Of a stretch of DNA of 64,000 nt, positions 35,010 through 44,141 are shown piece by piece. Under the pieces are notes generated by a model that made no database searches, was not told the DNA's origin, and was given only the letters and a program-made list of their open reading frames with translations. The position numbers and the translations under genes are program-made. Positions within the stretch are counted from its first letter, which is position 1; each line of letters begins with the position of its first letter. Location of the stretch: assembly GCF_030818545.1 (NCBI RefSeq), contig NZ_JAUTAH010000001.1, positions 2,609,001-2,673,000 of the forward strand. The letters run 5' to 3'. The stretch comes from Brevundimonas sp. SORGH_AS_0993 (lineage in GTDB: Bacteria; Pseudomonadota; Alphaproteobacteria; Caulobacterales; Caulobacteraceae).

Positions 35010-35420
35010 TCAGACCGCACGCTTCCGCAGGCCCAGTTCGTCGAAGGCGGCGGTTTCGCGCCTGGCGATGGCGATCAGCGTGTTCAGGCGGGTGGTTTCG
35101 GCCACATGCTCGAACTTCTTCAGCTCTTCGAAGGCGCCGGTCAGGGCGTCGCGGGCGCCGGCTTCCTCGGCGTCCAGAGCCGACAGATCGGATTCGGCGA
35201 CGGTCTTCCGGGCCTTCCAGCCGTTCAGATAGGCGCCCAGCATCAACCCCGCGTCGGCGTCGTGACGGGCGCGGTCGCGTTCGGCCTCCGCCTCGGCGTC
35301 CAGCACGGCGATGCGGATCTCGGCCTGGCTGCGGCGTTCGGCGATCTCGGCCAGGCGCTTCTGCAGCGTCTCGACCTCATAGTTGGAGATGCGGATCAGG
35401 GATTGGGCCCAGGCGGTCAT
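35010..35420 (-). CDS. fliJ: FliJ-like flagellar export protein
   Basis: A 136-residue, fully helical coiled-coil protein (QSLIRISNYEVETLQKRLAEIAERRSQAEIRIAVLDAEAEAERDRAR...), 130 bases downstream of fliI in the same direction. The FliJ family is poorly conserved; identity rests on length, coiled-coil form, N-terminal pattern and its place next to fliI. FliJ links the FliI ATPase ring to the FlhA export gate. A family B palindrome fills the gap between fliI and this gene. Confidence 0.8.
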   Translation of the reverse strand: MTAWAQSLIRISNYEVETLQKRLAEIAERRSQAEIRIAVLDAEAEAERDRARHDADAGLMLGAYLNGWKARKTVAESDLSALDAEEAGARDALTGAFEELKKFEHVAETTRLNTLIAIARRETAAFDELGLRKRAV

Positions 35421-35452
35421 GCGGTCACGATGCGGTTCGAGAGGTTAAGAAT

Positions 35453-35562
35453 GAGTGGCGGGTGACGAGTGGCGAGTGGCGAGTTCTCGGCGTTGGCCGA
35501 GCGACCGGCCGGTGAACAGCGGAACTGACCCGAGCGCCCTCGCCACTCGTCACTCGCCACTG
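35453..35562. repeat. Family B palindrome between fliI and fliJ
   Basis: Left arm 35453-35483 (GAGTGGCGGGTGACGAGTGG...) and right arm 35539-35562 (CTCGCCACTCGTCACTCGCC...) with a 55-base loop. The right arm forms the last four codons and stop of fliI (HSGE then TGA on the minus strand). Confidence 0.85.
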
Positions 35563-36899
35563 TGGATCATGCCCTGGTTCAGGATGGCCTCCAGCCGAAC
35601 GAAGGAGTCTTCCAGACGGGTCGCATCGTCCTTGTCCTGCCCCAGGAAATCCTCCAGCGCGGGGTTCAGGGCGATGGCCCGGTCCACGATGGGGTCGGCG
35701 CCGGTCCGGTAGGCGCCGATCTTGATCAGCTCTTCCATATTGGCATAGGCCGACAGGCACTGGCGGGCGCGCTTGTTCAGGTCGCGCTCGGGCGGTGTCT
35801 GACAGGCGGGCATGGTCCGGCTGACGGACTTCAGCACGTCGATGGCGGGAAAGCGCCCGCGCTCGGCGATCTTGCGGTCCATGACGATATGGCCGTCCAG
35901 AATGCCTCGAACGGCGTCGGCGATCGGCTCGTCATGGTCGCCGCCGTCCACCAGAACGGTGAACAGGGCGGTGATGGGGGCCGCCGTCGTGCCGTCCGGC
36001 CGGATCGGCCCCGGCCCGGCCCGCTCCAGCAGCTTGGGCAGTTCGGTGAAGACGGTGGGGGTGTAGCCCTTGGTGGTCGGGGGCTCCCCGGCGGCCAGGC
36101 CGATCTCGCGCTGGGCCATCGCAAACCGGGTGACGCTGTCCATCAGGCACAGCACCTCCAGGTCCTGGTCGCGCAGATATTCGGCGATGGCCATGGTCAT
36201 ATAGGCCGACTGGCGGCGCTTCAGGGCCGGTTCGTCACTGGTGGCGACCACGACGACGGCGCGTTTCAGCCCCTCTTCGCCCAGGGTCTCTTCGACGAAC
36301 TCGCGCACCTCGCGGCCCCGTTCGCCGATCAGGCCGACCACCACGGCATCACAGGTGGCTTGCTTGGCCAGCATGGACAGCAGCACCGACTTGCCCACGC
36401 CCGATCCGGCGAAGATGCCCAGGCGCTGGCCCCGGCAGGTGGTGGTGAAGACGTCCATGGCCCGCACGCCCAGGTCCAGACGCTCGCCGACCCGGCCGCG
36501 CGAATGGGCCGGGGGTGGGGGCGCGCGCAGAGGGTAGGGGGCGGGGCCTTGCGGCAGCGGTCCCTTGCCGTCGATCGGCTGGCCGAAGGCGTCGATGATC
36601 CGGCCCAGCCAGGCGGTGGTGGGGCGCACGCTGGCGGCCTGGTCGATGATGCGGATGTCGGCGCCGGGGGCCACGCCCTCGACCGGACCGAAGGGCATCA
36701 GCAGGGCCTTGGAGTCGCGGAAACCGACGACCTCGGCCGGCAGGGGATCGTGGCCGCGCCGCCCGATCTCGGCCCGCGCCCCGACCGCCAGACGCGACAG
36801 GCCGCCGCGCGATTCGATCAGCAGGCCCGACACGCCCGCCACCTTGCCGGTGACGACCAGCGGGTCGATCGCTTCGACGGCGGCGACGAGATTACGCAA
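35550..36899 (-). CDS. fliI: Flagellum-specific ATPase FliI
   Basis: A 449-residue type III secretion ATPase. Walker A is [12 protein letters not shown] (about 163-174); the Walker B region is [45 protein letters not shown] and [22 protein letters not shown] are family hallmarks. It forms the cytoplasmic hexamer that helps feed flagellar subunits into the export gate. The last residues HSGE are encoded by the family B palindrome. Two GTTAACCAC motifs lie upstream (CtrA-type), consistent with cell-cycle control of early flagellar genes. Confidence 0.95.
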   Translation of the reverse strand: MRNLVAAVEAIDPLVVTGKVAGVSGLLIESRGGLSRLAVGARAEIGRRGHDPLPAEVVGFRDSKALLMPFGPVEGVAPGADIRIIDQAASVRPTTAWLGRIIDAFGQPIDGKGPLPQGPAPYPLRAPPPPAHSRGRVGERLDLGVRAMDVFTTTCRGQRLGIFAGSGVGKSVLLSMLAKQATCDAVVVGLIGERGREVREFVEETLGEEGLKRAVVVVATSDEPALKRRQSAYMTMAIAEYLRDQDLEVLCLMDSVTRFAMAQREIGLAAGEPPTTKGYTPTVFTELPKLLERAGPGPIRPDGTTAAPITALFTVLVDGGDHDEPIADAVRGILDGHIVMDRKIAERGRFPAIDVLKSVSRTMPACQTPPERDLNKRARQCLSAYANMEELIKIGAYRTGADPIVDRAIALNPALEDFLGQDKDDATRLEDSFVRLEAILNQGMIHSGE

Positions 36900-36920
36900 G
36901 CGGACGACCCCGAAAACAGT

Positions 36921-36949
36921 GGTTAACCGTTTGCGCCATCGTGGTTAAC
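36921..36949 (-). promoter_or_regulatory. Two direct CtrA-type half-sites upstream of fliI
   Basis: On the minus strand GTTAACCAC occurs twice, 22 bases start to start, 22-50 bases before the fliI start codon. TTAACCA is the CtrA half-site; the usual pair is 11 bases apart, so these are two helical turns apart. Confidence 0.55.
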
Positions 36950-36981
36950 GCGGGATGAAGCCGGGGACGTCGGGGGGCGGC

Positions 36982-37884
36982 TCAGACGGTTTCGGACACC
37001 ACCCGTTCGGCCCGCGTGGTGGCGATGGCGCCGACCGAGGCGGCCACGATGAACAGGATGGCCAGCCACTGCTGGGCGGTCAGATGCTCGTGCAGTATGG
37101 CCAGGGCCGCCAGGGCGCCGACCGCCGGTTCGGCGCTCAGCACCACGCCGAAGGTGCGCTTGGGGATGGCGCGCATGGCGAACATTTCAAACGTATAGGG
37201 CAGGGCGCTGGAGAACAGGGCCACCGCCGCCCCGGCCAGTAGCAGGGCGGGGTTCAGCAGGGCCGTCCCCGCATGGACCAGGCCGAAGGGCACGACCACC
37301 AGGGCCGCCACGCTCATGCCCGTCGCCACCGTCTGGCCCGGATGCAGATGCGACAGCCGCTTGCCGAACACGATGTACAGCGCCCAGAACAGGCCCGCGA
37401 GCGCCGCCAGGGCCATGCCGCCGGGGTCCAGGGCGTCCGCCCCGCTCCGGATCGGCAGCAGCAGGGCCAGCCCCGCCGCCGCAAAGCCGATGCAGGCGAA
37501 ATGGACGGGCTTTCTGGAATGGATCAGGGCCAGGGCCAGCGGCCCCATGAACTCGATGGCGATGGCCAGGCCCAGGGGAATGGTCCGCAACGACATGTAG
37601 AAGCTGAGGTTCATCGCCCCCATGACCGCGCCGTACAGGGCCACGCCGATCAGGTCCTGACGGTTCAGGCGCGCGCGCCAGGGCCGGAACACCAGAACCA
37701 GCAACAGGGCCGACAGACCGACGCGATAGGCCGAGACGCCTTGCGCCCCCACCAGGGGGAACAGGGTCTTGGCGAAGGAGGTGCCGCACGCCAGGGTCGC
37801 CATGCCGGCGAACAGGGCCGCATAGGGGATCAGGCGTCCCATCTGGGGCGAGGTCAGGCGGGATTTCAGGGCCATGGTCGTCAT
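36982..37884 (-). CDS. EamA/RhtA-type exporter (DMT superfamily)
   Basis: A 300-residue inner-membrane protein with ten predicted helices in two EamA halves. LGLAIAIEFMGPLALAL, FWALYIVFGKRLS and ALPYTFEMFAMRAIPKRTFGVVLSAEPAVGALAAL match the RhtA (threonine/homoserine efflux) subgroup well. Divergent from an Lrp/AsnC regulator 84 bases away, a common pairing for amino-acid exporters. The substrate is inferred. Confidence 0.9.
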   Translation of the reverse strand: MTTMALKSRLTSPQMGRLIPYAALFAGMATLACGTSFAKTLFPLVGAQGVSAYRVGLSALLLVLVFRPWRARLNRQDLIGVALYGAVMGAMNLSFYMSLRTIPLGLAIAIEFMGPLALALIHSRKPVHFACIGFAAAGLALLLPIRSGADALDPGGMALAALAGLFWALYIVFGKRLSHLHPGQTVATGMSVAALVVVPFGLVHAGTALLNPALLLAGAAVALFSSALPYTFEMFAMRAIPKRTFGVVLSAEPAVGALAALAILHEHLTAQQWLAILFIVAASVGAIATTRAERVVSETV

Positions 37885-37968
37885 GAGGCTTGAATAGCCG
37901 GTTCCGGCTTGCGCTTCTCGCCGATTTCCGGCCTGATTGCGCCTGAAATCGTCACGAAAGGACAGTCC

Positions 37969-38451
37969 ATGACGAATTTCGTCGCGCTGGACGATTTCGA
38001 CCGCAAGCTGCTGGCCCGCGTCCGGCGCAACACCCTGGAGCCGGCCCGGGTGACGGCCGAGGCGGTGGGCCTGTCGGAATCGGCGGTGCTGCGTCGCCTG
38101 CGCCGTCTGCGGGCCGAAGGGGTCATCGCCGCCGACGTGGCCCTGATCGACCCGGCCCGCCTGGCGCCGCGCATCGTCGTTCAGGTGCTGGTGGAGATGA
38201 CCACCCAGGACCGCAAGGTGATGGAGACCTTCCAGCGGGCGATGAAGGCCAGCCCCGAGGTCCAGGGCTGTTGGGACGTGACCGGAGAGACCGACTATCT
38301 GGTCATGGTCGCCGTCCCCTCCATGCAGGCCTACGAGGCCTTCGGCATCCGCGAACTGGTCCCCGACAAGGGGGTGCGCGGCTTCAAGAGCATGATCGTG
38401 ATCCGCGAGGTCGTCGGCTTCGACCCTGCGCGAGCGGCGTTGGGGCGTTAG
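37969..38451 (+). CDS. Lrp/AsnC-family transcriptional regulator
   Basis: A 160-residue protein: an N-terminal HTH (LDDFDRKLLARVRRNTLEPARVTAEAVGLSESAVLRRLRRLRAEGVI) and a C-terminal RAM effector domain (about 70-150, VQGCWDVTGETDYLVMVAVPSMQAYEAF). ATG 37969 follows AAAGGACAG; 20 extra in-frame residues lie upstream. It probably senses an amino acid and controls the divergent RhtA-like exporter gene. Confidence 0.92.
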   Translation: MTNFVALDDFDRKLLARVRRNTLEPARVTAEAVGLSESAVLRRLRRLRAEGVIAADVALIDPARLAPRIVVQVLVEMTTQDRKVMETFQRAMKASPEVQGCWDVTGETDYLVMVAVPSMQAYEAFGIRELVPDKGVRGFKSMIVIREVVGFDPARAALGR

Positions 38452-38467
38452 AGCCTGATTCAGGCGC

Positions 38468-38660
38468 TTAGAGCGTTTCGCGGAAGAAGCGGACGACGTC
38501 TCGGTTGAAGTCGCGGTGAAAGGCGGCGCGGTCGAAACCGGGCGTCGGGGTGCAAATCTGCGGCGCGTCGGCGGCGAGGCCGGGCGAGCACGGCGGCAGG
38601 AAGTCGTAGTGGCCCGCGGGGAGGATGGCGTCGGCGCCCGCCTGCCACAGCTGAACCGGG
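38468..38660 (-). pseudogene. C-terminal remnant of a dienelactone hydrolase-like gene
   Basis: The frame ending at 38468 reads IPVQLWQAGADAILPAGHYDFLPPCSPGLAADAPQICTP...FHRDFNRDVVRFFRETL, the C-terminal part of predicted dienelactone hydrolases, with the catalytic-His segment GHYDFL. The stretch that should lie between the ILPA and GHYDFL segments is missing, as is everything N-terminal, so this is a decayed fragment with an internal deletion. It abuts, head-on, a truncated LytTR gene. Confidence 0.65.
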
Positions 38661-39041
38661 ATGCGGACGCCCGCCGACGCGCCGACGGTCGAGGGCGACG
38701 AACCCCCGTTCCCCCGCAATCCGTCCGCGCGGCTGGATCATGACCTGATCTCTCTCCAGATGGAGGATCACTATGTCCGCGTCCACACCGCGCGGGGGTC
38801 TCGGCTGGTGCTGATGCCCCTGTCCCAGGCCGTTGCGGGACTGCAGGGCGTCGAAGGGATGCAAACGCATCGCTCGGGGTGGGTGGCGCGGGCGGCCATC
38901 GTGGGGGTGGTCGAGGAGGGGCGGAACCTGCGGCTGGTTCTGACCGGCGGGCTGACGGCGGCGGTGTCGCGCGCGCGGGTGGCCAGCCTTAGGGCCGCAG
39001 GCTGGCTGCAAGCCGCCACCGCTTGTACCAGCTCGTTTTAG
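38661..39041 (+). pseudogene. LytTR DNA-binding domain, N-terminally truncated
   Basis: From about 38730 the frame encodes a LytTR domain (LISLQMEDHYVRVHTARGSRLVLM, MQTHRSGWVARAAIVGV), the DNA-binding part of LytTR regulators. In Caulobacteraceae such domains usually follow several membrane helices; here the upstream part is gone and the frame starts inside sequence of the hydrolase remnant. An ATG at 38661 could still give a free DNA-binding domain of 126 residues, so a residual function cannot be excluded. Confidence 0.6.
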
Positions 39042-39119
39042 AAATCATCGTCTCGGCCCCCTTGCATGGCGCGCCGAGGCCTTATCTGTTGAGCGCCAGC
39101 CAATCGAGGAGACCGCCCC

Positions 39120-40100
<981 letters not shown>

Positions 40101-40197
40101 ACGGACCCGCGCCGCCCGAACGATCGGCGACGACGGATCGCGCATCCGTCGGCGCGGGCTCACGCACGGTTAACCCGTGTACGCTAGGCTGCGCTCC

Positions 40198-41418
40198 ATG
40201 AGCAACCTCGCGCCCATGATTGTCGAAGAGCCCGCGCCGGACACCCCGGCCAAGGCGCGCCAGGCCCTCCTGAAGCGGCTGGCCGACCTGGTGTCCCTGC
40301 CCGCCAGCCGCGTCAACGCCTTCGAACGGGCGGTGACGGGCGACCTTCTGGTGGAGATGCTGCGCCTGGCCGCGCCGGAAGAGCGTCGGCGCGTGGCCGC
40401 CCGCCTGGCGCCCCTGGCCGAACTGCCCAACAGCGTGACCCGCCTGCTCCTGCGCGACGCGGTGGATATCGCGGGGCTGCTGATCGAACAGTGCGCGGCC
40501 CTGACCGACGCCGACCTCGTGGCCTGCGCGCGTGACGCGGGACCCGAGCATCGTCGTCTGATCGCCGGCCGTCGCAATCTCAGCGAGATCGTCACCGAGG
40601 CGCTCCTGGCCACCGAAGACCCGGAGGTGGCCGAGGTCGTCCTGCGCAACGCCGCCGCGCGCCTGTCCCAGGCGGGGGTGGAGATGGCCGTCGGCCTCAG
40701 CCGCCAGCACCGCCACCTGTGCGCCCCCCTGCTGAAGCGCCCCGAACTGCGTCCGTCGGGCGCCTATGTGATGTTCTGGTGGAGCAATCCGGCCGACCGG
40801 CGCACCATCCTGCAGCGGTTCGCCGTCTCACGCGAAGTCATGCAGGAGGTGTCGGAAGACGTGTTCGTCCTGGCCGCGCGCGAGGACTGGAGCGACCCTG
40901 TCGTGCGCAAGGCCCTGCAGTTCATCGAGCGTCGCCAGCGCAGCCGCGCCGCCGTCGACAAGAGCCCGTTCGAAAGCCTGGAGCAGGCCGTCGCCGTGGC
41001 CGCCCGTGACGGACTGTCGCGCGAAACGGCCGCCGAGATCGCCTTCCTGGCCGGGCTGAAGCCGCTGACCGGCGCCAAGCTGATGGGCGACCCGGGCGGG
41101 GAGCCGCTGGCCATCCTTTGCAAGGCCACGGGTCTGACGCGCCTGGATCTTCTGAACCTGTGGCGGTCCATGCGCCGTCCCGAGGCGACGCCCGAGGGCG
41201 GCCTAAATCCCGATTGGGAACGGGTGCAGATCACCTATGAAATGCTGGCGGTAGATCGCGCCCAGACTGTATTGCGTTACTGGAACTGGACTTTGTCGTC
41301 GGCTTTGACGCCCACGCTTCTGCAGGCGATCCGTGACGGCGACGAAGAAGCGGTGGACGAGTATTCCGCTCCCGCGCGCGCGGCGATGATGGTTCTGGGC
41401 GAAGACTTTCGCCGCTAA
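40198..41418 (+). CDS. DUF2336 protein (first copy)
   Basis: A 406-residue, almost wholly helical protein with HEAT-like repeats (LACDARDAGPEHRRL-type segments, here LVACARDAGPEHRRLIAGRRNLSEIVTEALLATED; ILCKATGLTRLDLLNLWRSMRR). The repeat pattern and C-terminal segment match DUF2336, a family expanded in Caulobacterales and Rhizobiales. No catalytic site. GGTTAACC, a CtrA-type half-site, lies 25-30 bases upstream of ATG 40198. A second DUF2336 gene lies beyond MucR. Function unknown. Confidence 0.82.
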   Translation: MSNLAPMIVEEPAPDTPAKARQALLKRLADLVSLPASRVNAFERAVTGDLLVEMLRLAAPEERRRVAARLAPLAELPNSVTRLLLRDAVDIAGLLIEQCAALTDADLVACARDAGPEHRRLIAGRRNLSEIVTEALLATEDPEVAEVVLRNAAARLSQAGVEMAVGLSRQHRHLCAPLLKRPELRPSGAYVMFWWSNPADRRTILQRFAVSREVMQEVSEDVFVLAAREDWSDPVVRKALQFIERRQRSRAAVDKSPFESLEQAVAVAARDGLSRETAAEIAFLAGLKPLTGAKLMGDPGGEPLAILCKATGLTRLDLLNLWRSMRRPEATPEGGLNPDWERVQITYEMLAVDRAQTVLRYWNWTLSSALTPTLLQAIRDGDEEAVDEYSAPARAAMMVLGEDFRR

Positions 41419-41568
41419 GATCACGCAATCACAAATAGGGCGACCGCGCGCGTAATTACGCATTTCGGCGCCGTGTTGCCATTACGATCGAACAACAGTA
41501 TCAACCCTGTTGTATGGAATCGGCTGTGTTCTCAGTCGAACTGAATATAGCCGAGAGTGAAGCCGCGA
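41419..41568 (+). promoter_or_regulatory. AT-rich mucR promoter region with an inverted repeat
   Basis: An AT-rich island between the DUF2336 and mucR genes. ACAACAG (41492-41498) and CTGTTGT (41507-41513) form a 7-bp inverted repeat. MucR proteins bind AT-rich DNA and usually repress their own gene, so this is a candidate autoregulatory site. A GANTC site (GAATC) is at 41517. Confidence 0.5.
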
Positions 41569-41997
41569 ATGGACGAGAATCCCCAACTGCTCGAAATGAC
41601 GGCCGACATCGTGTCGGCCTATGTCGGCAATAACACGGTCGCCGCCGAAACCCTGCCGTCGCTGATCGCCAGTATTCACGCCGCCCTTTCGGGCGTCACC
41701 GCCGCGCCGGTCGAGCCCGAGCCAGAGCCCAAGGAACCGGCTGTTCCGGTCCGCAAGTCGATCAACCCGGATTTCCTGATCTGTCTGGAAGACGGCCGCA
41801 AGTTCAAGTCGTTGAAGCGTCACCTGCGCACCAAATACGACATGAGCCCCGAAGATTACCGCACCAAGTGGAACCTGCCCAAGGACTATCCCATGGTCGC
41901 TCCGAACTACGCCAAGGCGCGTTCGGAACTGGCCAAGCAGATGGGCCTGGGCCAGGGCGGCCGCAAACCGGCCCGCGCGCCGCGCGCCAAGAAGTAA
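41569..41997 (+). CDS. mucR: MucR/Ros-family zinc-finger regulator
   Basis: A 142-residue protein. The Ros/MucR core is clear: [59 protein letters not shown]. One Cys and the first His of the zinc site are present, while the position of the usual second His is Lys/Tyr, so zinc ligation may be altered as in some MucR members. In Caulobacter, MucR1/2 work with SciP and CtrA to time G1 gene expression. A GTG at 41557 would add four residues. Strong terminator downstream. Confidence 0.93.
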   Translation: MDENPQLLEMTADIVSAYVGNNTVAAETLPSLIASIHAALSGVTAAPVEPEPEPKEPAVPVRKSINPDFLICLEDGRKFKSLKRHLRTKYDMSPEDYRTKWNLPKDYPMVAPNYAKARSELAKQMGLGQGGRKPARAPRAKK

Positions 41998-42020
41998 GCC
42001 GCCGTCCCCTCGACGCACGA

Positions 42021-42048
42021 ACGCCCGCTTCCGCCAGGAAGCGGGCGT
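42021..42048 (+). terminator. Rho-independent terminator of mucR
   Basis: ACGCCCGCTTCC / GGAAGCGGGCGT 12-bp perfect stem, GCCA loop, then TTCCGTTT. May also serve the convergent DUF2336 gene. Confidence 0.88.
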
Positions 42049-42078
42049 TTCCGTTTGGAGGCTTGGGGTCTGGGCGCC

Positions 42079-43200
42079 CTACGCCGCCTGGGCGGTGCGG
42101 CGCATGCGCCAGAAGCGCAGGGTCCGCAGCGCGGCGTCGCGCGTCAGCTCGCTGTACATCCGCCCATAGGCGGCCGCCTTGCCCATGGGATTGTCTTCCG
42201 ATCCCAGTATGGCCACGGCGTAGGTCATGTAGATGGCGCGGTCCATGTCCGACGCCTTGCAGACCACCGACAGGGCGTCCAGGTCCTTGCGCTCCACGAT
42301 GCTGCGGGCGGTGTGGAAATCCAGGTCCGACAGCTTGGCCAGGGCGATCAGGAAGGGCGTGCGTCCGTTGGAGCGCAGGAAGCGCACCAGCACCTGGGGC
42401 GTCAGCTGGCCGGCGGCGTGCAGTTCGTCCACATAGGCGACCTGTTCGGCGTAATCGGCCGGCAGGGCGCCGTCCTCGGCCGCGACCCGCGTGCGGCCGG
42501 CGCTCAGGGCCGCCTCCAGCAGGTCGGGGTTGATCCGCGCGTTCTGCTCCAGAATCTGCTGACGCAGCCTGGCCTCGACCGTGAAATACATCTCGTTCAG
42601 CAGGTCCAGCGGCAGGGTCTTGCGCTGCACCGTGGCGGCATGAAGCGCCGGATTGAGCTTGGCCCGCTCCACCGCCGTCTCGGACGCGGCCCGCGACAGG
42701 CGCGCGCCGTCGTTGCGAAGCAGGGCGTGCAGGGTGTCGTCGTCGCCGTGTTCCACGATGGCGTCGGACACCGCCTCCGACACCTCGGCCCGGCCGGAGA
42801 CGGCGCGCAGGTGGTCCTGGCTGCGGCTGCGGGCCACCTTGATCAGGTCGTCGTCGGTCAGCATCGGGGAGGCGCGCAGCACCGGCGCGGCCACCTGGGC
42901 CTGGTCGTTGGCCAGACGGCGGATCAGTCGCCGCGGCGCGTTCACCGCGTCGGCGAAGCGGGCGGACAGTTCGGCCCTGACCGCCGCCTCCATCTCGTCG
43001 CACAGTCGGTCCAGCACCTCGCCGTAAAGGGCGATCTCGGCGGCGCCGTGGTCGGTCGCGCCGAAGAAGTGGTCGGTCAGTTCGCGCAGCAGCAGGCGGC
43101 GCTTCTCGCTGGAGCCCTCGCTGGCCAGGGCGATCAACTGGGGCAGGCGGGAGGTCTCGACCGTGGCGACGGCTACGGCGACGTTGGAACGCTCGGTCAT
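42079..43200 (-). CDS. DUF2336 protein (second copy)
   Basis: A 373-residue helical-repeat protein (LPQLIALASEGSSEKRRLLLRELTDHFF ... ILRKDLDALSVVCKASDMDRAIYMTY) of the same DUF2336 family as the gene at 40198. The ends are conserved (VVCKASD.. versus ILCKATG..; TLRFWRMRR). Its ATG overlaps the stop of the upstream Pro/Ala-rich protein gene (ATGA, 43197-43200), so both are made together. Function unknown; the paired copies around mucR suggest a shared cell-cycle or motility context. Confidence 0.8.
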   Translation of the reverse strand: MTERSNVAVAVATVETSRLPQLIALASEGSSEKRRLLLRELTDHFFGATDHGAAEIALYGEVLDRLCDEMEAAVRAELSARFADAVNAPRRLIRRLANDQAQVAAPVLRASPMLTDDDLIKVARSRSQDHLRAVSGRAEVSEAVSDAIVEHGDDDTLHALLRNDGARLSRAASETAVERAKLNPALHAATVQRKTLPLDLLNEMYFTVEARLRQQILEQNARINPDLLEAALSAGRTRVAAEDGALPADYAEQVAYVDELHAAGQLTPQVLVRFLRSNGRTPFLIALAKLSDLDFHTARSIVERKDLDALSVVCKASDMDRAIYMTYAVAILGSEDNPMGKAAAYGRMYSELTRDAALRTLRFWRMRRTAQAA

Positions 43201-44087
43201 GGCAGGGCGTCGGGCTCGGTCTGGGGCAGGGGTCGCACCTGGCCGTCGGCGGTGCGCCCCAGGGCGGGCGGCGCGTCGGGCTGGGCGAGGTCGGCGGAGG
43301 AGGGCGTCTGGCTCATCTCGATCGGCAGGGCGTCGAGATAGGTCTGCTGCGGCGCCGGGATGGCGTCCGGATGGCGGCCGGCCTGGCGGTGGACCGAATA
43401 GTAACGCGCGCCCTGGGCCTGGAACTGAGGCTGGGATCGGGGTTCGGCCTGGAGAGAGGCGATTTGGTCCGGGGCGACGGCCTGGGCTTCCGGCTGGCGT
43501 TGCAGGCGGAAGATGGCGGCGTCGCGGCGGGGCGCCATCGGGTCGACGGTCGCAGGGGCGGCGGCAGGGGCGGGGGCTTCGGCCGAGACGTCGGGCTGCG
43601 TTTGACCCTGCGCCTGGTCCCGCGTCTGGCCCTGCGGCGCCGATGCCGCGCTGGCCGCGACGCCTTGGGCGGGGGACGCTTGAACGGGCTCCGGCTGAAC
43701 GGGGACGGACGGCGCGGGAGCGGCCGATGGGGCCGTGGCGGAAGACGTGACGGACGGAGACGCGCCGGACGGGGACGCGATCCAGGCCGTGGCGGGCGTC
43801 AGGCCCCGATGCGGCGCGCCGGACGAAGCGGAGGCGCGCGTGTCCAGCCGCGCCAGGGGCGGCAGCGCGGCGTCGCGGGCGACGAGAGCGGGCCGTGGAG
43901 GGGCGGTCGTGACGGCCGGCTTGCCGGGCCAGGTCAGATAACGCAGGCCCGCCCCGTTGACCGGCGCCTGTTGGGCCTCGGCCGCGCCGGCGGCGGCGCA
44001 GGCCAGAATCAGGCCGGACGCCAGGATCAGGCCGGACGAGGGGGCGAACAGATGGCGCAAGACGGCGCTCCCGCAGACGAGGATCAC
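43197..44087 (-). CDS. Pro/Ala/Gln-rich exported low-complexity protein
   Basis: A 296-residue protein. An N-terminal hydrophobic stretch (SGLILASGLILACAAAGAAEAQ) is a likely signal peptide; the remainder is mostly disordered, rich in Pro, Ala, Ser and Gln, with short ordered islands near 45-60 and 225-250 (QGARYYSVHRQAGRHPDAIPAP). No domain recognised. Translationally coupled to the DUF2336 gene downstream, which is the best clue to its role. Confidence 0.6.
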   Translation of the reverse strand: MILVCGSAVLRHLFAPSSGLILASGLILACAAAGAAEAQQAPVNGAGLRYLTWPGKPAVTTAPPRPALVARDAALPPLARLDTRASASSGAPHRGLTPATAWIASPSGASPSVTSSATAPSAAPAPSVPVQPEPVQASPAQGVAASAASAPQGQTRDQAQGQTQPDVSAEAPAPAAAPATVDPMAPRRDAAIFRLQRQPEAQAVAPDQIASLQAEPRSQPQFQAQGARYYSVHRQAGRHPDAIPAPQQTYLDALPIEMSQTPSSADLAQPDAPPALGRTADGQVRPLPQTEPDALP

Positions 44088-44141
44088 AAACCCTAGCCTT
44101 TTCCAGCTTAACCGCGCGCTAACGCTGATCGACGGGCGGCC

